Positions 56,145 to 64,000 of a stretch of 64,000 nt of DNA are shown here, in pieces. The stretch covers positions 354,501-418,500 of the forward strand of contig BSBK01001874.1 of NCBI GenBank assembly GCA_027943335.1. The letters run 5' to 3'. The stretch comes from Chamaecyparis obtusa. Lineage: Eukaryota; Streptophyta; Pinopsida; Cupressales; Cupressaceae. Positions within the stretch are counted from its first letter, which is position 1; every line of letters starts with the position of its first letter. The translations under genes and the position numbers were made by a program. Below the pieces are notes generated by a model. It saw nothing but the letters and a program-made list of their open reading frames with translations. It had not been told where the DNA came from and made no database searches.

Positions 56145-59100
56145 AAGTTCCTTCTTTAAAGCTTAACCGCTTGAAGGAAAGATCTGGACATGCAGGGGAG
56201 ATAATAAATAATAGAGAAAGAGGATCAAGCGACAAGATGATGCAGGATTTCTTTCTCACAAATGCTAGAGTAGAAAAAAAAAAAAAAGGAAGTCGCTGCA
56301 GTGAATTAAGGAAGAACATTATATTAATTAGTAGATCTTTTGCGATTACGGGGACACCCAACATTCAACCCGTTGTTTACTGAGAAGCATTTGTCTCATT
56401 AGCGAATTTGATTACAGGAATTTAAATATTTAGTAGAAGACCGAGGAGATGAATAATAAATATGCGTATTTTGAAAATTACAATATTGTTCACAATCTTT
56501 GAATACATTGTTGATTCTGCTAAGTCTATTAAACATTTCTGAGGATTTATTGTTTCTGCAATTAGGAGAAGACATGGTATTCATTGTGTCCATTTGTCGG
56601 ATATCGTGGTGTATTCCTGCATATTCTTGGTGTCGTGAATGAATAAACTTGTTCCTGAATACAGACGAACCAGCAAGTGTGGAGAGACAATAGCGACATG
56701 TCATTGTCATTGTGGCATGACTTTGGCATTTAGTGAACCGCAAGTAGACAAATGCAGAGACAAAGAATAAGAAGGAGGATAGCATAGACAGTCCCCTAAT
56801 TTCATATCGTAGCACAGACAGATACAATCGATATTGCACATCGATTATTATCTATTAATCGTTGAATAAACAGAGTGAAACGTACTGAACATGCATACAA
56901 GAGTGACGAGTTGATATTATAAAACAACGTATACGTTCATTTGTGAAGCACTTATGTCAGAGCATAGAAAGGTTGCGATAGCAACCATTGGTGTAGGAAT
57001 TTCATCTATATGTCAGAGACGACACCTATTATAAGAGCATAAATCATTATTGATATATTAGAGACGACTCACATATCAGGGATATTTATTGACTTCATAA
57101 TTGATGAGGAAGATTGAGTATGGTGCGCTCAATTAGATTAAAGAATTAGCCATCAAAGGATATCACAGTATATGCGATTAATGGTAACTATCAGTCAAAG
57201 ACTTAATACAAATTCTTAACATATTACAAATTCTTAACATATTTATGAGAAGGTACGAGGATTACAATGCCCAAACACTGATTATGTATGAAGTCAACAT
57301 GAAGGGTTGCGATTAGTCAAGGGATGATAATGGATAGGCACGAGTCATGTCTCATGCAACGTGACTTGCCATTCCAACTAGAAGATATAAAAGGGAGATG
57401 GATCACATACATTTGAATATCATATTGGAACCTTTTATCTCTTAACATCCATATTTGGATCTGCTCATTTGAGCATTTGGCATTCGTCATTAATAGGTTG
57501 CAAAAGTATAATTGCAGAATAGAGATAACTCCAGCAATTGCAAGCATAGAACATGCATATCAGAAACAACCTCATATTCATTTCAAGAAGGAATTACATA
57601 ATTCATAGTGTCTCGGATAATCCAAAAAGGGAACATTACAAGTGGTATCAGTAGACATGAGAATTCATAGTTCAATATGAAGGGGTAACGGAGAAACAAA
57701 TAAATTACTCTCCTTATTCATTCTAGCGGCAAGTATCAAAGGCAAGACGGGAGGCATAGGAGCATCGATGACTTGGATTTCTTTGCCGAAGATCATCTAA
57801 TTTTGAACATCAAGTAGTCGTATATTCCTTGACCCGGGAGAACTTACAGTTGAAGAATGAATGAATATTTTCTCAGTCCGATAATCACATTGTGGATAAT
57901 TGGAGGAAGTAATTGATATCATCGTGGGTACTAAAGATGGTAATTCATGTCGTATGGAAATCCCATTATATTGATAAGAGGGGATGATATCTTAGTGAGT
58001 TCCCTCTAAAGAAAGAGCATGGAATAGAGATAACCATAAGATTCTTACTTTGTGAAGGATTGGGAACTGGAATAACCATTAGTAGTGATACTTGCAATCA
58101 TTACATCTGACATCAGAAATGATTTGTCTCTTTCTAATTACAAAGAAAATCGTGTTATACATATTGTGAAAGTAGCAATTCTCATCTAGAAATCATCTAA
58201 TCTTGTGTGATATAAATTATAATAAGACATTTTAGCGGGACACTTACCGAGGTGAAAGAAATTATGTTTATCTCAAGTTCATATCTAATGATAGTCAACG
58301 ATTATCATAAAGGAACAAACAATATCAATTTAGATGAAATAATTATAAGTTTCGAAAGGGTGTGATGGCATGTTATGAGAAGACAAGGATTGGTATGAAA
58401 CTCTCAAAGCTGAAATATTAAAAAAATTGAAGACTTGATAATAAGTGCAGGATGATTCCTTGATCACAAGTACCTATGGACTGCTGAGTGCAGGGTCCGT
58501 CGCACATGTGGCACTGACAGGCTCCTACAACTACACTACTCTAGATTTTGATTACACTACGACAGTGAAATTTCATAATAAGTACTCATGGATTTGTGTA
58601 CAACCTTTGGACTATAGCGAGATGGATTCTTCAAAATACCTTTTGTATGGGCTCACCTTATGAAAGGGAATATAAAAGGATGAAAGCATGAGAAATTCAG
58701 ATTAAGAGGGAGTCCTGACATCTTCAGAAAGTTTAAGAATTGATGAACTTGAGCTTCAGAGGGAGCAGATGATTCAGTCAACTTGTGACAAAATCGATCA
58801 TATTGATTGAGAGGGAGATCATTGCTGAAGGTGAAACAATTCTGAGGCTATAGAAGTGGAAACTCATGGATAGAATCACAGATGAGATGCACATGGATAG
58901 GATCTCTGATTGAAGTAATTCATACATCTTGAAACTATAGTTCATTGAGATGAACATCATACGAGAGGTCTTTATTATCTTCCCTCAAGTCCAAGAGGGA
59001 GTGTTAGTGTTGTGGCCTTGAAAAAGATCAAAATGCATCCTATGCTAGTCAATGTGAGTCGGCAACCTTATGTCTATTCAAATTATTCATGTATGAGACA

Positions 59101-60080
59101 TCGATTCTCTCAAGAAGAAAGGTATGGAGTCACATCCTGCAGTAACACTGAGATGAGCATATAAACAGGGTATGCCTCCATGACAGAAGAGGAAGCGAAA
59201 GGATCTGCATTAGTGGACATTCGAAGATCTTGATTTAGAGGGAGTAGACCATGTTTTGTTGGTTACCTAGTGATCAAGAAACTGTAGCAAAGAATTATGA
59301 TGAATTACCATGTGAGAAGGCTATGCTTTCATGTCAGTGGGAGAAGCTAGAAGATCAAATTAAGATGGCAACCCAGGATCGTGGTCATATTAATTCAGAG
59401 GAAGTATTCCTGATGTTGAGGAATAAAGTCTTAGCTGAAAAGAGATTTTTCAGCCTTAGTGATCTATCATTTTGTATCTTAAATGATTCTTGTCTTTGAT
59501 AGACAAGTTTAAGGTGGAAGCCTTCCTCACTTGATAATAGTGAAACAAAGTGTCAAGATAGACTACTTAAATGTGTGTCCCGACTGTGCGGAGATCTTGA
59601 CTCTTGTTATTACTGGTTGTGTAATAACGAAACCATATCATGATAGACTACTTAATTGTGTGTCCCGACTGTGCGGAGATCATGATATTCAAGTCTATTT
59701 TCATGATGAGACTACATTAAATTGTGTATCCCGAAGTGTCGGAAGTCATGGTAGACTTAATGGGCCCATTCATTTTGTGTTATGAAAGGTGACGATCTTT
59801 CATGTGTGTCGGGTTACTATTTCAAGGTGACGATCTTGAAAATAGTTAACCAGGCTTCAAGATTGACTCCCGAAAGGGACTGTCCCGGATGTGCCAGATA
59901 TCTTGTTGCTTATGTTATTACTGGATGTGTAATAACCTATCAAGATCGACTCCCGAAAGGGTCTGTCCCAGATGTGCAGGATATCTTAACGCCTATCATG
60001 ATCGACTCCCAAAAGAGTTTGTCCCGGATGTGCCGGATATCATGATATGAAAAGATTCTACAAATTCTATTAAACTCTCT
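56145..60080 (+). other. Interior of the 367-bp-LTR element without a polyprotein
   Basis: Only short ORFs without domains (for example 58445-58663 and 59251-59499). Near 57630-57652 an LTR-like end (GGGAACATTACA) is followed by TGGTATCAG, perhaps a relic of another element. From 58705 rightward the word AGAGGGAG recurs six times, and from 59560 to 60050 there are repeated hairpin-forming modules. Confidence 0.6.
59560..60050 (+). repeat. Repeated modules upstream of the 3' LTR
   Basis: GTGTCCCGACTGTGCGGAGA occurs near 59575 and 59661. A CTCCCGAAAGGG...GTCCC.GATGTGC..GATATC module occurs three times (about 59866, 59948 and 60005). Two copies of GTTATTAC and GTAATAAC in hairpin arrangement lie near 59606-59628 and 59914-59936. 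Confidence 0.75.
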
Positions 60081-60082
60081 CT

Positions 60083-60092
60083 CAAGAGGGAG
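60083..60092 (+). promoter_or_regulatory. Polypurine tract of the 367-bp-LTR element
   Basis: CAAGAGGGAG immediately before the 3' LTR, the expected primer for plus-strand synthesis. Confidence 0.8.
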
Positions 60093-60459
60093 TGTTAAAG
60101 TATTATTCGTTCGTGTTTAATAAACGACAAGATAATCATGATATGCATATAAATATAGATATATTTATATATATATACTATATAATATAGTTGAAAAGTA
60201 AGTATATATTAATATGCATGTGTATAATAACATATATTATACAAAGTATGAATAAACTATTAGATATGTTAACTAATAGTTATGTAATGAAGTGACATGA
60301 CCATAAGTATATACGGTCATGTCTATTCATTACATGACTATTAAATATATACATATATTCTATTGTTATTGTAGAATCAATCAATAACGAAGGCAATTGT
60401 ATTCTACAATATCACACTAGTATATATTATCTCTATAGGACGATCCAGTTTTCACAACA
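60093..60459 (+). repeat. 3' LTR of the 367-bp-LTR element
   Basis: Same length and ends as the 5' LTR; TCATG follows. Confidence 0.95.
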
Positions 60460-60709
60460 TCATGTAAAAATGAACAAAGGAGAAACTATTACATCATATT
60501 TTATGAGAATAAATGAGATTAGGGATCAATTGTCCACAATTGGACATGAAATTAACGATAAAGAATTAACAATGTTGGCCCTCAATGGGCTCCCCTTATC
60601 CTGGGAATCATTCATACAAGGGACGAGTGCTCAAAACAAATTTCCTAAGTTTGATCGACTCAAGACCGATTGCATTCAAGAAGAAACCAGGCTAATCACT
60701 AGAGGAATC

Positions 60710-61579
60710 TATAATGTTCCCTTTTTGGGGTACATTTTATTGTGCCGTGTCGTTAGCCTTTTTACCTTGGTTCGGAAGGCTAACCGTGGCGTGACAATGC
60801 TCGAGGAGATAATTGGCCTAGGTGGTTTCGATTTCAGGCCAATCGGAGCAATTTCCGCAAGTTTCCAAGGTACTTACTATTTATAGTAAGTCAGCAAAGT
60901 TCAGAATTCTCGGCTTTTCAGTAGTGGACTTGGAGCGTCTCGCCAAGAGATTTCCGGTGAGCTATCACACGTCGGCATCGAAGCTCGTTTGGGCCTCCGT
61001 TTTAATGCTGGAAGATTCCTCACTTTATTCATTATTTTACTTTATAACTCAACGGTCATTTTATTTAAAAGTGACTTAAAGTGAAATTATAAAGAGACGA
61101 AATGGGAATATGAAGAGTCACAGTGGGGAAACTGAAGAGTCACAGCTACAGCCATAAGAAGAGGTTAAGAGTCTAATTGTTCATGCTTCAGTTTATGGAT
61201 TTTATCTCTCCTTGAGAATTTGAGAAGCTTCGGCTATTGAATCTGAAATCTAGGGATGGAAACCTTCAGTATTTCTTGGTTGATTGGACGGAAACCCGAT
61301 TCATCTCCAATGCGGATTCACATCAGACTTCGCCATTGCTTTACAGGTTCTTATCATCCAATCTTACTGTTCCTTGTTGTATTTCAGATTGGATATTGTA
61401 ATTTTTGGTTATTGTATTGCTGTTATATAATACAAAACCATATTTCTGAGTTATTTCATGAGAATGTATTTGCTGGTCATTGTTATTGGATCAATGGTTA
61501 TTTGCATGTTCTATTGGTTTTCAAATCTGCATAAGATTTATTGGTAAAAATCAGTAAATGGCCGGTTAGGGTCATTTTA
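60710..61579 (+). repeat. 5' LTR of element A copy 2 (870 bp)
   Basis: Same order of sequence as 43015-43889 on the opposite strand, including GTTAGCC near the start and GGTTAGGGTCATTT at the end. Confidence 0.9.
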
Positions 61580-61580
61580 G

Positions 61581-61593
61581 TGGTATCAAAGCC
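61581..61593 (+). promoter_or_regulatory. Primer-binding site of element A copy 2
   Basis: TGGTATCAAAGCC, one base from the tRNA-iMet complement, one base after the LTR end. Confidence 0.8.
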
Positions 61594-63673
61594 TCACATT
61601 CTGCTAGCCTGTGAGGTTCCTTCAATAACAAATCTTCAAAACTCAACGTTTTGATAAAAATGAAGTTTTCTACAACAGCGTAATTTGCAGAGATATTTTT
61701 ATTCAGAATCAAATCATACTGGTTTATTCACAATTACAGCATTCCATTTACAAAAAGAAGTTAGTTGGTGAGATTCAGTTTGCTCAAATAAGTTTACAAA
61801 ATGGGATTATATAAAAGGCAAGATTGAGAGGTTAGCATAAGCCTTGTAAGATACCAGTGGCTGGTACTGGTCCTCGAGCTGCATATTCATTCTTTAGTAT
61901 GAATAACAAAGCAGTATCGGTTTTTTGTATGCTGTCGAACTATATGCTGGAGACCAACGTATAACCTCTATATTGCACACCCCCAGCAACAAACATCGTG
62001 TTGGCACCCAAAAACGCGAAACGTTTCTGAGATTGGCGAAGGTTGTGATTGAACGTAATGCGGCTATAGGTAGTCGGGAGTATTCATTATCCCCTCAGCC
62101 CGTGCGCAAGAACTGCAAGACTCAGGAGACCAGTCTGTACCGGCATGCATTCCAATGTGAATGTGGTTATTATCTACGCATTATATCCTTAGTGTTGTCG
62201 CAGTGTACAGGAATCTGCTTGCAATATTTCTAGAATTCGTAACAAGCTTGGTAGTCAAGCTATGACAGCAAGAAGAATCAAATAACTTCCTAGCAGTATC
62301 GACATTGACCTCTATATGCCCCTTGGTGTCGGGTGTGAAATATAGACAAGAACACGCGCATTGGATATTACCTTAGGGTCTACGCGCAACTGGAGGGCCT
62401 GCTATCTACTTTGCGCTGGGTAATTTTTGTGCATATTGTGTCATGTGTGAGTTCCCAGACCACTGTGCCATCTCTCGTCTTCAAGGAACCAACTTCACAT
62501 TCACGCGGGGGCTGGAACAGTTCTAACTACTACGTAACCAAGCCAATACGCGGGTGCTGAGGATACCTAGTCTTCACGGCAAGTAATATAGATGCCATTG
62601 TTAACGGGTTGAAGTAGCTAATGTCATGGGAGCTGAGACTACAACTATAGACAGTGTGAAGGCTTTGAGGTGCTCGGGTTAGACACTTCGCTCAGGAGGA
62701 GACCTTGTTCCTCTTCCACACGCGATTGCAGAAGTATCCGATGAAATTTTATGAGGAATCAACATGCAAACACTATTAAACAAGCTATCGAACTAGGTAT
62801 ACCTTTGATATCGGTGACTAAATAAGACTCACCACACGACCGAAAGAAAACGTGGCTAGCACTGGTGGTCACAGTGTTTGGGAAGCTCGGGTAGACACTA
62901 CAGAGTTACTCAAATATAGCACGGGTTGCTTATATTGGCAGTACTGGAACAGTATTTGGGAAGGAGTTCAGACTTGTGGCAAGGAGCAGGTGGTTCACGA
63001 AGATATCTCCCTCAGTGTTGAGCTCAACATATTCCACTTTGGGACACACAGCGATGTGTTAGTGTTTGAATTGTTAGAGAGTTGTATTGAATCTATGGTT
63101 CTAGTTAAATGATTAAACGAATAAGCTGCAAGTGGATGTATATGCGCTAGAGGGATGAACAGTGTACACACTGTCAGCATTGATGGATATCTGAGAAATT
63201 GAATTTCATACAAGTAGCTTATTTAATCTTCATGCTGAAAGCTGCTTATTGTTTGAGGTTATTTATGTTAGGAAATACGAGATTATTTAATAGTTGTGGG
63301 AAGACAACATATCTGTATGCCTTATACACATTGAACTTTGGCAAATTAAAATATCAGCCTACTTGCATAAGGGCTAAACAACTCATTTTCGCTGACTGAA
63401 CAACTCCAACATACAGAAGTTTTTTCAGAAAATTCAGTTTGGACTAGGTTGGGACATTTACAAAATCTCAAAAAACCAAAACAGGAGTAGGACATCTGAA
63501 GGCATTCTCTATATTTTCAATACATCAATACAATTTCATTTAAATAGGTCGCCCAATTAAATCCCTAAATTTGCACAAGTGTTGACAAATCAGAATTATT
63601 ATTGTGGAGATAGTAGGTTCACTGTTACCGAATTTGATTCGGTCCTTGGGTGAAATTCGGGAAAAATTAAATC
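61594..63673 (+). other. Leader of element A copy 2
   Basis: About 2.1 kb without a recognised gene. The ORFs at 61925-62233 and 62852-63112 have no domain. The first 100 bases resemble the leader of copy 1; beyond that the two leaders differ widely. Confidence 0.55.
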
Positions 63674-64000
63674 ATGGAGACCTTAGAAAGCCCCATTTTC
63701 TCTAGTGAATTCAACGGCACATTTTACAATGTCCGGCTCAGAGATATTCGGAAGGAAATGGAAATAGGCAATGAGTTATGTTGCCTTGGATGGCAATTGG
63801 AGGAGCAGAAAATTACGGGAAGCATGCTTGCCAAACTCGACGAGATAAATTCATATCTATCTAGGATAGATCCACCAGATTGTAGGCTTTTTAATTGGAC
63901 CATGCACCCCACAATGGTTGCCTTAGTGCAACGCAGATTTATGAGCCATCCACTTCGAGATGTTAGGCTTGCAGTCACCTCATGTCTCAGTGAGATCTCT
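63674..64000 (+). CDS. PDS5-like N-terminal ORF of element A copy 2 (partial, open)
   Basis: ATG at 63674 opens a frame with no stop through 109 codons to the window edge. It starts M-E-T-L-E-S and includes G-W-Q-L-E-E-Q-K, H-P-T-M-V-A-L-V-Q and H-P-L-R-D-V-R-L-A-V with C-L-S-E-I at the end. The same residues are found in copy 1. The last part matches the PDS5 HEAT segment, where plant PDS5 has a similar A-x-C-I-S-E-I-T-R-I word. At codon 26, where copy 1 has TGA, this copy has CGG. Whether the rest of the ORF is intact cannot be seen. Confidence 0.78.
   Translation, partial: METLESPIFSSEFNGTFYNVRLRDIRKEMEIGNELCCLGWQLEEQKITGSMLAKLDEINSYLSRIDPPDCRLFNWTMHPTMVALVQRRFMSHPLRDVRLAVTSCLSEIS

Larger units (their letters stand above)
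55765..60459 (+). mobile_element. Non-coding LTR retrotransposon (4,695 bp) with 367-bp LTRs
   Basis: LTRs at 55765-56131 and 60093-60459 are both 367 bp and nearly identical. They start TGTTAAAG and end TTCACAACA. TCATG is duplicated at 55760-55764 and 60460-60464. A perfect primer word TGGTATCAGAGCC follows the 5' LTR and a CAAGAGGGAG purine tract precedes the 3' LTR. The 4-kb interior has no gag, protease, reverse transcriptase or integrase. LTR similarity shows that this is one of the younger insertions here. Confidence 0.95.
53375..60709 (+). mobile_element. Copia-type retrotransposon H, 5' part, with three nested insertions
   Basis: The LTR ends at 55411 and is followed by TGATATCAAAGC, a variant of the tRNA-iMet primer word. 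Gag starts near 55468. The left end (TGTTGAAG at 53375) is inferred, giving an LTR of about 408 bp after removing a hAT insertion. Gag is interrupted by a 4.7-kb LTR element (55765-60459) and ends at 60709, where element A copy 2 begins. The rest of element H should lie beyond the window. Confidence 0.7.
55468..60709 (+). pseudogene. gag: Copia gag (UBN2-type) of element H, split by an LTR element
   Basis: The left part (to 55764) reads E-N-N-F-V-S-W-K-L-R, then L-T-L-K-Q-Q-L-H-H. The right part (from 60465) reads G-E-T-I-T-S-Y-F-M-R, then M-L-A-L-N-G-L-P-L-S-W. These are the conserved halves of the UBN2 gag domain. The frame is intact on both sides of the insertion and the TCATG duplication sits exactly between them. 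No stop lies in either part; gag is cut again at 60709 by element A copy 2. So the Copia copy was probably young when hit. Confidence 0.88.
60710..64000 (+). mobile_element. LTR element A, copy 2 (runs off the window)
   Basis: The 5' LTR at 60710-61579 aligns with both LTRs of copy 1. Its ends are mutated: TATAATGTTCC for TGTAATGTCCC, and GGTCATTTTA for GGTCATTTCA. A TGGTATCAAAGCC primer word follows, then a 2.1-kb leader and the start of the PDS5-like ORF. It is inserted in the Copia gag. The 3' half lies outside the window. Confidence 0.9.

Noticed and set aside
57630..57652. A second complete LTR plus primer site inside the 367-bp-LTR element
   Set aside because: The GGAACATTACA end and TGGTATCAG word are suggestive, but no LTR start or TSD could be paired with them.
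61925..63112. ORFs in the leader of element A copy 2
   Set aside because: Not conserved in the leader of copy 1 and without domains; treated as chance.

Overview
This is nuclear DNA from a seed plant, most likely a gymnosperm. One host gene is spread over very long introns, and almost everything else is retrotransposons and DNA transposons nested inside one another. The species cannot be fixed from the sequence.

Host gene. Five consecutive exons of an E(z)/CLF/SWN-type Polycomb H3K27 methyltransferase lie on the minus strand at 29161-29077, 19592-19425, 19228-19181, 19094-19020 and 18712-17949. All join in frame at GT-AG junctions. They cover a region ending in the MCSS cysteine motif, the disordered linker and the start of the second SANT-like domain. 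The preceding and following exons were not found, so 1-17948 and probably 29162-64000 are intronic or flanking. The intron between the first two exons is 9.5 kb.

1-5.6 kb: degenerate 66-bp repeats, a solo LTR (1397-2788) in a locally duplicated segment, and a decayed ORF of unknown function. 5.6-16 kb: a Tat/Ogre-like Ty3 element (5645-16019, TSD GGTTT) with 3.4-kb LTRs, an internal deletion, a nested solo LTR (8084-9805, TSD TAAAT) and a gag-pro frame closed by seven TAG/TGA stops. 21.9-25.5 kb: 443-bp direct repeats around an LTR copy, then a small hAT-like element. 26.3-27.9 kb: a Ty3 gag-pro fragment. 30.5-34.6 kb: a complete but decayed hAT transposon (TSD CTTCCATA).

35.7-52.5 kb: a minus-strand Ty3 element (B) cut by a solo LTR in gag (48456-50014, TSD CTTGG), by an unresolved 3.2-kb block, and by a 7.4-kb LTR element (A, 36535-43889, TSD CAATG) in its reverse transcriptase. 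53.4-60.7 kb: a Copia element (H) with a hAT derivative in its LTR, a 4.7-kb non-coding LTR element in gag (55765-60459, TSD TCATG), and a second copy of element A from 60710 past the window end.

The most notable result is element A. It has LTRs, a primer site and a Gag-like zinc knuckle but no visible polymerase, and its main ORF begins with a stretch resembling the N-terminal HEAT region of the cohesin regulator PDS5. The ORF is decayed in copy 1 and open to the window edge in copy 2. One LTR of copy 1 also carries a 414-bp insertion with a 5S rRNA-like Pol III control region between inverted repeats, flanked by a perfect 12-bp duplication.
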